Shown here one piece after another: positions 17,297-26,315 of a stretch of DNA of 64,000 nucleotides; within the stretch, counting starts at the first letter, position 1, and every line of letters begins with the position of its first letter. The stretch is from Porphyromonadaceae bacterium W3.11 (GTDB taxonomy: Bacteria; Bacteroidota; Bacteroidia; Bacteroidales; Porphyromonadaceae): the NCBI GenBank assembly GCA_030434245.1, contig JAUISX010000001.1:310001-374000 (forward strand). The letters are read 5' to 3'. The position numbers were made by a program, and so were the translations under genes. The notes under the pieces were generated by a model. The model was not told the origin of the DNA. It was given only the letters and a program-made list of their open reading frames with translations, and did not search any database.

Positions 17297-18568
17297 ATGA
17301 TTATGAAACATTTAATGTACAAATCAGTGCTTTTAACAATGCTCTTTGTAGCATTTGGCATAACTTCTTGCTCTAAAAAAGAGGCTCCTATAGTGACTAG
17401 AGAGCAAAAGGTAGAAATAACAGTGAAGAACCCAATAGATGTACCTGAAGGAAAACTATCCATAACAGAGGCAACCTTCACTAACATCAGTAACGGTACT
17501 AATACTAAAGCAGACCCTTCGGAAATTGGTCCAAGAATGATCACTATAACCTTAAAAGAGGGTATGTACAAAGCTCATATCATCGCTAAGCTACAGTTTA
17601 AGAATAAAGATGGCATTGATGCAAATACGACTATTGAGATAAAAGAGGAGATAGAGGTAAAGCATAATGAAAATGCAGCCTACCAAATACAATTAACACC
17701 AAATTACCAACCCTCCTCTTCAGGCTTTGTGATTGATGAGATTTACTTCAGTCCAAGCTTGACCCCAGAAGGTAAATCTTTCACTTACGTAGAGCAGTAT
17801 ATTAAGATTACAAATAACTCTAACGAAACGCTATACGCGGATGGTATTGCTATTGTAGAATCAGCATTCCTCACTAATAATAAATGGGATTACAAACCTA
17901 ATATCATGAATGAGGCCTTTGCTATAGATGCAATTGCACTAATTCCAGGTAATGGATCAGAGCATCCAGTGGCACCAGGGGCTTCCTTGATCATTGCTAA
18001 CAATGCTCAAAATCACACCAAGATAAATCCTAATGCAGTAGATCTTTCGCAAGCTAACTTTGAATGGTATGATGAGTCACCTAATCCTAAATTCCAAGAT
18101 GAAGACAACCTAGAAGTTCCAAACCTTGATAAGTGGTATGCTAGTACAGCTACGGTTCATGGTTTCCACCAAAGGGGTGTAAAGGCGGTAGCTATAGCTA
18201 AGATGGATACGAATAAGGATGAGTACCTAGATAAATACAAATACGACTATACCTATCTATTTACCTTCAAGGATTATAGCAAAGAGATGTCGGGATCCGC
18301 ATACAAGGTACCAAATGCCTGGATTATAGATGCAGTGAACCTTAGTATTCCTGAGGGTGATAAAGGATTTGCTTGGCTAGTTACAGACCCTTCATTGGAC
18401 TCAGGGTGGACAGGTTGGAATGATAGCTTTAATGACAAGACAGCTGCAGGATTAGCCGTTCGACGCAAGATACAGTCTGAAGGTGAAAATGGACGAAAGT
18501 ATCTGATGGATACTAATAATTCAACAAATGACTTTGAAAGAAGAGTGAAGCCTTCTCTTAAAAAATAA
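17297..18568 (+). CDS. DUF4876-like lipoprotein 2
   Basis: 423 residues from ATG 17297; an alternative ATG is at 17303. The signal ends in the lipobox I-T-S-C. It matches the upstream gene along its length: GFVIDEIYFSPSLTPEGKSFTYVEQYIKITNNSNETLYADG, WIIDAVNL, and near the end KYLMDTNNSTNDFERR. The gap from its paralogue is 9 bp. It likely arose by tandem duplication. The divergence between copies suggests that each binds a different surface or ligand. Confidence 0.8.
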   Translation: MIMKHLMYKSVLLTMLFVAFGITSCSKKEAPIVTREQKVEITVKNPIDVPEGKLSITEATFTNISNGTNTKADPSEIGPRMITITLKEGMYKAHIIAKLQFKNKDGIDANTTIEIKEEIEVKHNENAAYQIQLTPNYQPSSSGFVIDEIYFSPSLTPEGKSFTYVEQYIKITNNSNETLYADGIAIVESAFLTNNKWDYKPNIMNEAFAIDAIALIPGNGSEHPVAPGASLIIANNAQNHTKINPNAVDLSQANFEWYDESPNPKFQDEDNLEVPNLDKWYASTATVHGFHQRGVKAVAIAKMDTNKDEYLDKYKYDYTYLFTFKDYSKEMSGSAYKVPNAWIIDAVNLSIPEGDKGFAWLVTDPSLDSGWTGWNDSFNDKTAAGLAVRRKIQSEGENGRKYLMDTNNSTNDFERRVKPSLKK

Positions 18569-18571
18569 TAT

Positions 18572-19459
18572 ATGCAACCGATTATAAAATGTGAGAACCT
18601 CACCCACTATTATGGTCAGAGGTTGATTTATGAAGGGCTTAGCTTTGAGGTTCCAGAAGGTCGAATTCTAGGTCTGCTGGGCAAGAACGGGACAGGCAAA
18701 ACGACAACCATCAACATCCTGAATGGTTACCTCAAGCCTGCCCATGGCTCCTGCTACCTATTCGGAGAAGAAATCAGGCAGATGAACCCTCTGACTAAGC
18801 AACGTATCGCTTTGCTGATAGAGGGACATGTACAGTATGCCTTTATGAATGTCAGACAGCTAGAGAGATTCTATGCCAAATTCTACCCTAAATGGGATCA
18901 GAAGATATATCATGAGTTGATCGATTTGCTTAAGATTGCACCTCATCAGAAGGTTTCGAATATGTCATGTGGGCAACGCTCCCAAGTAGTCCTAGCTCTC
19001 TTGCTTGCTCAGAATGCTGACTTACTGATATTGGACGACTTTTCGTTAGGCCTAGACCCTGGCTACCGAAGACTCTTTATCGAGTATCTTCGCGATTATG
19101 CGAAACAGCATAATAAGACTGTATTCCTAACATCTCATATCATCCAAGATATGGAAAAGCTGATAGACGACTGCATCATATTGGATTATGGAAAGATCCT
19201 ATTGCAGATGCCTATTGATGAGCTCATGCAGCGATTTAAGCGATATACATTTTCAGTAGATCCATCATTAAAAGCTTTGCCAGAGGACGAAGAGTTTTAT
19301 TATCACTCAGTAGCTTTCTCTACTGCAGAGATACACTCATTTAGAGATGAAGATTACATAAGAGAGTATTTGACGCGTCATCAGATTAGCTTTCATGATC
19401 TGAAGGAAGAGGATATGACACTCGAGGATGCTTTCATAGGACTAACAGGTAAGTATTGA
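18572..19459 (+). CDS. ABC transporter ATP-binding protein
   Basis: 295 residues. Walker A GKNGTGKT is at about 36-43, the C-loop reads MSCGQ rather than LSGGQ, Walker B is LLILDDFSLGLDP with Asp where the catalytic Glu normally stands, and the switch His is in LTSHI. These changes keep ATP binding likely but may slow hydrolysis. The layout is like CcmA/YhbG-type single ATPases that serve a small membrane partner, here the next gene 1 bp away. It begins 3 bp after the lipoprotein stop, so it belongs to the same operon. Confidence 0.88.
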   Translation: MQPIIKCENLTHYYGQRLIYEGLSFEVPEGRILGLLGKNGTGKTTTINILNGYLKPAHGSCYLFGEEIRQMNPLTKQRIALLIEGHVQYAFMNVRQLERFYAKFYPKWDQKIYHELIDLLKIAPHQKVSNMSCGQRSQVVLALLLAQNADLLILDDFSLGLDPGYRRLFIEYLRDYAKQHNKTVFLTSHIIQDMEKLIDDCIILDYGKILLQMPIDELMQRFKRYTFSVDPSLKALPEDEEFYYHSVAFSTAEIHSFRDEDYIREYLTRHQISFHDLKEEDMTLEDAFIGLTGKY

Positions 19460-19460
19460 T

Positions 19461-20132
19461 ATGATGAGAAAAGCAATTATTTACAAAGAGTGGATTAAGA
19501 CTAGGTGGGTACTCCTGACCCTTTTAATCCTTAGCTGTACCTTTACCCTCTACGGACTACTAAGTGTAGAGCGATTTATAACACTTCGAGGCCCTGTCCA
19601 TCTCGCCCAAATCCTTTTGAGTAGAGACATCTTATTCATTGAAATGATTCGGTATATACCACTAGTTTGTAGTATTTGTTTGGCATTGGCACAGTACGTC
19701 CCCGAGGTAATGCAAAAGCGATTAAAGCTGACCTTACATCTCCCTCTTTCGGTACGAAAGATAACTATTACGATGCTGGGTTATGGCGTAATCCTCCTAG
19801 TGGCCATCTTCCTACTGCAGTATGTGACATTAAACGCCTACTTTCACCATTACTTACCTCGAGAGTTAGTATCTCATATCATGAATACAGCTCTAGTATG
19901 GTTCATTAGTGGTATAGCAGCTTATGGATTGATTTGTATGGTCTGTATTGAACCAACATGGCGTGTAAGAGTGGCATCACTACTCTTATCTGCAGGTTTG
20001 CTTAGACTATACTTCATAGCACCAACTCCTCAGGCTTACGATGGGGTATTAATCCCTTTGGCGTTATTTAGTATTGTCATAGTAGGCTTTTCATTTATTT
20101 CAATTGACCGCTTCAAAAGTGGTGTCCAATAA
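19461..20132 (+). CDS. ABC transporter membrane protein
   Basis: 223 residues with about six hydrophobic segments (for example WVLLTLLILSCTFTLYGLL and MLGYGVILLVAIFLLQYV). No known substrate signature is present. It partners the ATPase just upstream and lies before the DUF4857-like gene. In Bacteroidetes this ATPase-permease-DUF4857 order recurs. Export or rearrangement of a lipoprotein or small molecule is possible but unproven. Confidence 0.75.
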   Translation: MMRKAIIYKEWIKTRWVLLTLLILSCTFTLYGLLSVERFITLRGPVHLAQILLSRDILFIEMIRYIPLVCSICLALAQYVPEVMQKRLKLTLHLPLSVRKITITMLGYGVILLVAIFLLQYVTLNAYFHHYLPRELVSHIMNTALVWFISGIAAYGLICMVCIEPTWRVRVASLLLSAGLLRLYFIAPTPQAYDGVLIPLALFSIVIVGFSFISIDRFKSGVQ

Positions 20133-20147
20133 TTATCAGATATTTAT

Positions 20148-21392
20148 ATGACTCGTTTTTACAAAGCATTGTATCTTATACTCGCAGTCCTTCTACTCTC
20201 ATGGGCTTTGCCTTGGCTTAATAGTCTAATAATACCACAGAGAGGATATACTCCCTTTACCCTATATAGTGAAGTGCTACAGGATTTTGTATCATTAGAT
20301 GCGGGAGAAGGAAATGAGATTAAGTACTATGATCGGAGGGGTAAATATTATACTGAAAATCAGTTTGATAGCTTGCTTCCTTCATTTTACTACCGTCAGC
20401 TTGCTGTAGATAACCGCTTGCCTGACTCTATAATGGGGCGGCCTATAACAGCTGACTTATTGAGAGAAAAGGGGTTCATGTTTCGTAGTAGGCCTATGGA
20501 AATTAACTCTAATAGTGTGCCACTTTATCCACTCTTGGAGTCAAAACCTCGAAGGGTAGACTTAGAGATGCCGGATGATCTCTTTAGATGGACAAGCCAT
20601 GGGATTGAATTTATAGATCTCACAAGCAATACTATCGATGAGGAGAAGTCGGCTCTGTTCCAAGATGCTTTGGATAATGCCAAGGTTCACTTCCCTATAA
20701 AGCATACTGCTGGAAACCCCACCAATCGGAAGTCCTATGATGAGGGGTATTTCTTCGTGGATGCTGATGACCAACTGTTTCACTTAAAACAGGTAGATGC
20801 AGCACCTTATGTCCGAAGAATAGATCATCCTAAGGGAATAGTCTTTGAACATATATTTGTCACGGAGTATGATGCGAGAGAAACCTTTGCTTTTCTTTTT
20901 GATAAAGAAGGCTACTTCTATCTTTTATCAGCTCCAGATTATGGCATTATTAAGACTGGGCTACCGCCAATTGATTTGAAGAAGGATGAATTAACCATTT
21001 TTGGAAATGACTTCTTTTGGACTACTCTAAGGAGAGATGCGAAGGGTACCACTTACGAAGCCTTGGAGCGTAAGAGTATGAAGTCTGTAGCGACTCATAC
21101 CTTCCCGAAGAAACCAGAACTGCAGGAGAAAGTAGCTCAGTACAGCTTCCCTTGGCAGCTCTCATTTACTTCGATTAAGCATACCTATTTCCGCCCTTCT
21201 CTGAAGGCTTTTTCATTCAATGCATTGCCTTTAGGGCTCTGCTTAGCCGTGCTCTATTCTGCACTCTTTTATAAGCGTGAAGAAAGACAGGCACTCACCA
21301 TTAAGAGCGTACTAATACTTTTGGCTGGATTATTTGCCTTTATTCCCTTCTTAATCCTCCCACGTAGTAAGAAGATACCTAGTGGTAGGTGA
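20148..21392 (+). CDS. DUF4857-like membrane-anchored protein
   Basis: 414 residues. One N-terminal hydrophobic helix (LYLILAVLLLSWALPWL) and two C-terminal ones (LPLGLCLAVLYSALFY and VLILLAGLFAFIPFLIL) flank a periplasmic domain of about 310 residues. The middle has beta-propeller-like stretches (EGYFYLLSAPDYGIIKTGLPP). It is the last gene of the operon and is followed by a terminator. It probably forms a complex with the ABC pair. The family name rests on context and memory. Confidence 0.7.
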   Translation: MTRFYKALYLILAVLLLSWALPWLNSLIIPQRGYTPFTLYSEVLQDFVSLDAGEGNEIKYYDRRGKYYTENQFDSLLPSFYYRQLAVDNRLPDSIMGRPITADLLREKGFMFRSRPMEINSNSVPLYPLLESKPRRVDLEMPDDLFRWTSHGIEFIDLTSNTIDEEKSALFQDALDNAKVHFPIKHTAGNPTNRKSYDEGYFFVDADDQLFHLKQVDAAPYVRRIDHPKGIVFEHIFVTEYDARETFAFLFDKEGYFYLLSAPDYGIIKTGLPPIDLKKDELTIFGNDFFWTTLRRDAKGTTYEALERKSMKSVATHTFPKKPELQEKVAQYSFPWQLSFTSIKHTYFRPSLKAFSFNALPLGLCLAVLYSALFYKREERQALTIKSVLILLAGLFAFIPFLILPRSKKIPSGR

Positions 21393-21416
21393 CTTCGGTA
21401 GTAATATTTATACGTC

Positions 21417-21477
21417 AATGGCTTTCATCACACTTGTTTTTTAGAATGTGTGAATGAAAGCCATTCTTGTATTTTTC
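21417..21477 (+). terminator. Terminator of the TonB/ABC operon
   Basis: AATGGCTTTCAT and ATGAAAGCCATT form a 12-bp stem with ACACTT/AATGTGT pairing inside, followed by CTTGTATTTTT. Confidence 0.8.
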
Positions 21478-21644
21478 TAAAAGACTCCCAGAAAATATTG
21501 TATCGGTACCTTCAAAATATTCTATGAGTACTTTGAGATAGTCTATCTACTAATGATATGAAGAGTAACCTTTTATCTAAAGCTCTAATTCGTCACTGCT
21601 ATACACTTCGGTCTATTATCACAGCATTAAAGTGAATATTTGAG

Positions 21645-21652
21645 TATGTTTG
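21645..21652 (+). promoter_or_regulatory. Putative -7 box (TATGTTTG) of the PAS gene
   Basis: TATGTTTG fits TAnnTTTG and lies 41 bp before the ATG at 21693. A matching -33 element is not clear. Confidence 0.45.
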
Positions 21653-21692
21653 CAATCTCAATAGGATTCACTAACAATAGCAATAATAGATT

Positions 21693-22025
21693 ATGATAAA
21701 GTATTTTGATGAAGCAGATGTAGCTATTACCATTTGTGATAAGGATGGTAAGATCATAGAGATGAACAAACAGAGCCGTGAAGTAAATCTTAAGCCAGGA
21801 CAAGAATTGATAGGTCAACAAGTCTTAGACTGTCACCCTGAACCAGCTCGATCTATGCTAAAGAGTATGATGGACAACCAAGAAAAGCACGTCTATACCA
21901 TAGATAAGAAAGGTCGAAAGAAACTCATATATCAAATCCCTTGGTACGAAGAGGGGGAGTATATGGGATTCATTGAGCTGTCAATGGTGATCCCTTCTGA
22001 GATGCCTCACTATGTTCGAAAGTAA
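21693..22025 (+). CDS. Stand-alone PAS-like domain protein
   Basis: 110 residues, essentially one PAS fold: DVAITICDKDGKIIEMNKQS, then GQQVLDCHPEPARSMLKSMM, then KLIYQIPWYEEGEYMGFIELSM. There is no kinase, cyclase or DNA-binding module, so it is a single sensor domain that may bind a ligand (haem or flavin cannot be told) and act through a partner. Its stop touches the convergent stop of the transglycosylase gene with no gap. Confidence 0.75.
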   Translation: MIKYFDEADVAITICDKDGKIIEMNKQSREVNLKPGQELIGQQVLDCHPEPARSMLKSMMDNQEKHVYTIDKKGRKKLIYQIPWYEEGEYMGFIELSMVIPSEMPHYVRK

Positions 22026-23492
22026 TTAATTGGGAATGCGTAGACGCTGACCTGGCTTAATCCTGTCAGACTTCAAGTTATTTGCACGCTTGATGTCTGA
22101 CACGGAGACGCTACGATATTTCTTTGCTATACTGGATAAAGTTTCTCCTCTTCTTACTTTGTGGTATCGTGTTTGTTCTTTGGCTACAGATCTTTTTTCG
22201 GACTGAGCATCACTACTTCTATCTATTTGAGAAGCTCCCTTACTATCACTTAGCTCTAGGGTCAATACTTGCCCGACACTGAGTCTATTGCTACGCAAGT
22301 TATTCCACTCCTTGATATCACTAATGGTCACCCCATAGCGGTGTGCAATCCTAGAGAGGGTCTCTCCACGTGATACTCTATGAACTATATTCTCAACGCG
22401 ACTAGGAGCAATCTCTGGGTCCTTTGCAACAGCAGCTATGAGTGAATCCTTTTTGGTACTAAATTCTATCGCATCAGAAGCCGGAAGGATGAGGACCTGA
22501 GTAGCTGTATTTCCCGGTACAATTTCTCTCTTATACTTCGGATTCAACTCCCTTATAACGTTTATATCTACCTTAGAATATCGACTAAGGTCTGCAAAGT
22601 TTTGCCTTGTATTGATATGTATCGTATCTACAGCAAGCGGTACATGTATCATATTTGGACGGATATCATGCTCGCGATAATGCTCCATGGAGTAAAACGC
22701 AGCGATGAAGAAGGGGACGTATGCTCGTGTCTCGCGAGGGAGATATGGGTAGATGACCCAAAAGTCTTTACTCCCTCCTGCTCTTCTGATCGCTTTATTG
22801 ACGTTCCCTGGACCACAGTTATAAGCTGCTATCGACAGAAGCCAATCACCATATAGAGCGTACATATCTTCAAAATACTTGCACATCGCCTCCGAACTCT
22901 TTTGAGGGTCTCTACGCTCATCAATCAAACTATCTATGTGCAGACCATAAACCTTACCAGTACGCAACATGAATTGCCAAAGTCCTGTCGCCCCCATCCT
23001 ACTGACTGCGGTAGGATTTAGTGCACTTTCGACAATCGCTAAGTATTTTAATTCGAGAGGTAGGTTGTGTCTATCTAAGACATCCTCAATAATGGGGAAG
23101 TAATAGGCAGACTTAGCTAACATATTACTTAGCAAGTTACTCCGTTTATTGACATAAAGGTCTATTGCATCACGAACAATCGGATTATATGTGAGTGGAA
23201 TGGCACTCTCCATTGCTTGTATCCTACCTCTATATAGCTTATCTTTATTATGAATATCTTCACAAGTCACCTCTCTTCTTTTTCTAGACAGAGAGTAATA
23301 ATCTCGATATCTTTTATTAAGCAAGGTATCGAGAGCCATATCAAAGCTTTCTGGTAACCGCCCCAAATCTTCGATGTAGGGTTCGTCTTGGGTTCTTATA
23401 GAATCACTTTGAGCGAATGCTATATTGAAGCTTATAAGATTAAATAATATATAAATGGTTAGGGTTAGCGATAGCTTTCTGTATATCTTCAT
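22026..23492 (-). CDS. mltD: Membrane-bound lytic murein transglycosylase with LysM domains, MltD-like
   Basis: 488 residues. A signal peptide is followed by an SLT-type catalytic domain with AIVESALNPTAVSRMGATGLWQFM (catalytic Glu in VES) and AAYNCGPGNV. Two LysM repeats follow, at about 367-412 and 443-487 (HRVSRGETLSRIAHRYGV and HKVRRGETLSSIAKKYRS). It cleaves peptidoglycan glycan strands with formation of anhydromuramic ends. It is last of a leftward cluster with DUF5683-like, parB and parA genes, 15 bp after the first of these. Confidence 0.92.
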   Translation of the reverse strand: MKIYRKLSLTLTIYILFNLISFNIAFAQSDSIRTQDEPYIEDLGRLPESFDMALDTLLNKRYRDYYSLSRKRREVTCEDIHNKDKLYRGRIQAMESAIPLTYNPIVRDAIDLYVNKRSNLLSNMLAKSAYYFPIIEDVLDRHNLPLELKYLAIVESALNPTAVSRMGATGLWQFMLRTGKVYGLHIDSLIDERRDPQKSSEAMCKYFEDMYALYGDWLLSIAAYNCGPGNVNKAIRRAGGSKDFWVIYPYLPRETRAYVPFFIAAFYSMEHYREHDIRPNMIHVPLAVDTIHINTRQNFADLSRYSKVDINVIRELNPKYKREIVPGNTATQVLILPASDAIEFSTKKDSLIAAVAKDPEIAPSRVENIVHRVSRGETLSRIAHRYGVTISDIKEWNNLRSNRLSVGQVLTLELSDSKGASQIDRSSDAQSEKRSVAKEQTRYHKVRRGETLSSIAKKYRSVSVSDIKRANNLKSDRIKPGQRLRIPN

Positions 23493-23507
23493 AAAAATTT
23501 ATTACAC

Positions 23508-24245
23508 TTAAAACGTCAACGCAATATGGAGTCCATATCCATTAGCCTGTGTTATAGGAGATGGAGACGGGATAACAGCTGGTGCGTATGACAGTGAGAG
23601 GTCAGGAGAGATATCAAAGTTATGCAACTCTGCATCAACATATGAATCGATCATTACTAGGGCATATACAGCCACCGATATGATAATACTCATATCACGG
23701 TAGCGTCTAAAGTAGTCACGCCCTCTCTTCAATTGATCATGAAAGGATGTATTATTAATATAATCTTCAGGATTTGCATTGTAAGGCAGAAAGTCTTTCC
23801 ATGTGTCAAAATCCATAGGTCTATCACTCTTAATCTCCTTGAAGGCTGTAGTGTATTCCTGAAGGTTAGCATTATTCCATGATATGGCATAGTAACACGC
23901 AGTGTAAGCACCGATAATGATAGGAATTTTCCAATACTTCCTATTATATATCTGTCCGCCTCCAGGAATGATAGAGAAAAGGACTGCCTTCGTAGAGTTC
24001 AGTTCGTAAGGCTTTCTCTTGGTAACTGTCTTAGTCGCAACCTCTACTTCTTTCTTCTGAGCTTCCAACAAGACACTATCATTCTCGACAATGTCGATAG
24101 TATCTCTTAGAGAAGGCATAGATAAGAATGTGCTCGCCAACTCGTCTGTGGTCGCATCATCCAAGGACTCCATGGCACTGGATAGGGCTAGCGACATCAA
24201 TATGAAAATAAAAGCGAGGACTACTTTTCTCATACGGAGCTTCAT
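23508..24245 (-). CDS. DUF5683-like membrane protein
   Basis: 245 residues. An N-terminal signal (MKLRMRKVVLAFIFILMSLALSSA) precedes a linker and then a P-S-K-A-type block, here ELNSTKAVLFSIIPGGGQIYNRKYWKIPI with small hydrophobic helices, which is the hallmark of the family. The end resembles outer-membrane strand sequence (YGLHIALTF). It overlaps the parB stop by 4 bp. Function is unknown; its steady place beside parAB and mltD in this phylum suggests a link to envelope growth or division. Confidence 0.8.
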   Translation of the reverse strand: MKLRMRKVVLAFIFILMSLALSSAMESLDDATTDELASTFLSMPSLRDTIDIVENDSVLLEAQKKEVEVATKTVTKRKPYELNSTKAVLFSIIPGGGQIYNRKYWKIPIIIGAYTACYYAISWNNANLQEYTTAFKEIKSDRPMDFDTWKDFLPYNANPEDYINNTSFHDQLKRGRDYFRRYRDMSIIISVAVYALVMIDSYVDAELHNFDISPDLSLSYAPAVIPSPSPITQANGYGLHIALTF

Positions 24246-25147
24246 AGTCTATCAAGCAAAGAGATGATTTTCTCCATCTGATCAGCAGATTCAAATGGAA
24301 TAGTTATTTTGCCCTTACCCTCGTCATTGCATGTAAAGGAGACCTTTGTATCAAATAGAGAACTAAACCTATTGCTCAAAAGGTCAAAGGCTTCATTAGT
24401 CCTCTTAGCTCTCCTCTTAGGGCGATTATCACTAGTACTCTCGTCACCTTGATTATAGTCTTTTACCAGTTGTTCAACCTGACGCACAGATAACGCATCC
24501 TTAAGGATCTGCTCATAAAAAGCCAGTTGAAGTTCAGGATCCTCTATAGATAGAAGAGATCTAGCATGACCCATTGAGATCTTACCATTCTTTAGAGCCA
24601 TCTGTATTTCGGCTGGGAGTCTTAGCAGTCTAATGTAATTAGAAATTGTAGCCCTCTTCTTACCGACTCTACGACTCAGTTCATCTTGTGTAAGATTGTT
24701 ATGATCAAGTAGGTTTTTGAAGGCAAGAGCTATCTCTATCGCATTCAGATCCTCACGCTGAATATTCTCAATGAGTGCCATCTCCATAATCTGCTCATCA
24801 GCAGGAGTACGGATATAAGCAGGCATAGTCTCGAGTCCAGCCAGCTTAGCAGCTCTATATCTACGCTCACCGCTTATGATACGATATTTCCCCTCTTTCT
24901 CGGGAAGTTCATAGACCGTGATAGGCTGCACCAAGCCAATATGCTCAATAGAGGACGCCAACTCTCTCAATGACTCCTCATCAAAGTCAGTTCGAGGCTG
25001 ATCCTCATTAGGTGTAATATCTTGAATAGGGACTTCATTTATAGAGGACGACCCCTGGGTCTCGATATCAACATCAGTTGATATTAAAGCATCCAACCCA
25101 CGCCCTAAAGACCTCCTTGAATTCTTTCCCATAGCAACATTTCCCAT
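24242..25147 (-). CDS. parB: Chromosome-partitioning protein ParB
   Basis: 301 residues; an internal start at MGKNS (25132) is equally possible. It has the LGRGLDALI N-terminal box, the CTPase/ParB core (ITVYELPEKEGKYRIISGERRYRAAKLAG), the ENIQREDLN motif and a helix-turn-helix near TQDELSRRVGKKRATISNYIRLLRLP. ParB binds parS sites near the origin and slides as a clamp. No canonical parS (TGTTTCACGTGAAACA) is seen in this window. It lies downstream of parA with a 62-bp gap. Confidence 0.95.
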   Translation of the reverse strand: MGNVAMGKNSRRSLGRGLDALISTDVDIETQGSSSINEVPIQDITPNEDQPRTDFDEESLRELASSIEHIGLVQPITVYELPEKEGKYRIISGERRYRAAKLAGLETMPAYIRTPADEQIMEMALIENIQREDLNAIEIALAFKNLLDHNNLTQDELSRRVGKKRATISNYIRLLRLPAEIQMALKNGKISMGHARSLLSIEDPELQLAFYEQILKDALSVRQVEQLVKDYNQGDESTSDNRPKRRAKRTNEAFDLLSNRFSSLFDTKVSFTCNDEGKGKITIPFESADQMEKIISLLDRL

Positions 25148-25209
25148 TTATAACTGTACAATAGATTAATACATCTTCGGCGTATTCAGAATGGATACGC
25201 TATAAGCAA

Positions 25210-25980
25210 TCATTTTTTATTATTCTTCTCCAACAACTCTTTGCCAAGCTGCAGATAGTTTTGACTTCCCCTACTATCTAGGTCAAAATCCAAAACAGAC
25301 TTCCCAAAGCTTGGTGCTTCACTAAGTCTTACATTCCTATGAATAACACTCGTAAATACTAGGTTTTTGAAGTGTTTCTTCACCTCTTCATATACTTGAT
25401 TAGAGTGTCGGGTTCGGGCATCATACATCGTCATCAGAAAGCCTTCAATCTCAATATCTGGATTGAGACGCTTCTTGATGACTTGCAGAGTCGTCAGAAG
25501 TTTGCTAATACCCTCCAATGCAAAATATTCACATTGGACTGGGATAATAACAGAGTCCGCAGCAGTAAGAACTGCTACCGTGGTTAATCCCAAGCTGGGC
25601 GAACAATCAATAAGAATAAAATCATAATCATCCTTAAGCTGATCAGTCACCTTCTTCATGACGAATTCCCTCTGTGGGAATCGCACCAGTTCCACCTCAG
25701 CTCCAGCAAGATCACCATGTGAAGGCAAAATCATCAACCCCTCCACTGAGGTCTCGACAAGACACTCTCTCGGATCAGCTTCCCCAAGAAGACAATTATA
25801 GATTGACACATCAGGAGAGGTGGCCTGTACCCCAAGACCACTGGTAGCATTAGCCTGAGGGTCAGCATCTATGATCAATACTTTTTTCTCTAAGGCTGTA
25901 AGCGAAGCTGCCAGGTTTATCGTGGTAGTAGTTTTGCCAACCCCACCTTTCTGATTCGATATTGCTATTACCTTTCCCAT
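25210..25980 (-). CDS. parA: Chromosome-partitioning ATPase ParA (Soj)
   Basis: 256 residues, the usual size for chromosomal ParA. The deviant Walker [15 protein letters not shown] is at about 10-23, Walker A' as [13 protein letters not shown], and Walker B as [15 protein letters not shown]. It forms dynamic DNA-bound gradients that move ParB-parS complexes. It is first of the parAB-DUF5683-mltD cluster. Confidence 0.96.
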   Translation of the reverse strand: MGKVIAISNQKGGVGKTTTTINLAASLTALEKKVLIIDADPQANATSGLGVQATSPDVSIYNCLLGEADPRECLVETSVEGLMILPSHGDLAGAEVELVRFPQREFVMKKVTDQLKDDYDFILIDCSPSLGLTTVAVLTAADSVIIPVQCEYFALEGISKLLTTLQVIKKRLNPDIEIEGFLMTMYDARTRHSNQVYEEVKKHFKNLVFTSVIHRNVRLSEAPSFGKSVLDFDLDSRGSQNYLQLGKELLEKNNKK

Positions 25981-26315
25981 CTACTCAATATTAATGATCA
26001 AATTCATTCTACAAAAATAATGAAATCCAAGGAGAGCAGCAAAAGTCCGCTTATACAGTAATCACTCTAATCTATTAAAATAGATAGCTTTTCTATAAAT
26101 ATCCATAACAACTACTACTTTATGGACCACCTCATATTTGACCATTGCGACTTAATCATGCGGCACCTTCGCGATATACTGCGATATATCGCACTCCACA
26201 TTTAGTAAGAATTAGAGATTGGGCAAAGGCCTTAACAACACTCATTTCGTTGTAAACTTCGGAGCTCTTCTATTCTATCCATCGTGCCACCTCTCAGCGG
26301 ATGCTTTCTACAACA
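25981..26315. other. Intergenic region between mutY and parA
   Basis: No gene is seen; a 60-codon frame from 26301 is the shadow of mutY. It holds a 14-bp perfect palindrome TGCGATATATCGCA (26180-26193) with a second GCGATATA 10 bp to the left at 26171. The parA promoter should lie near its left end. Confidence 0.4.
26171..26193. promoter_or_regulatory. Palindrome with repeated GCGATATA
   Basis: GCGATATA occurs at 26171 and 26181, one helical turn apart, the second within TGCGATATATCGCA. It may be a protein-binding site upstream of parA; it does not match parS. Confidence 0.3.

Noticed and set aside
22300-22400. CCACGTGA-like words considered as parS
   Set aside because: They lie in the transglycosylase gene, match only half of TGTTTCACGTGAAACA, and are not palindromic.
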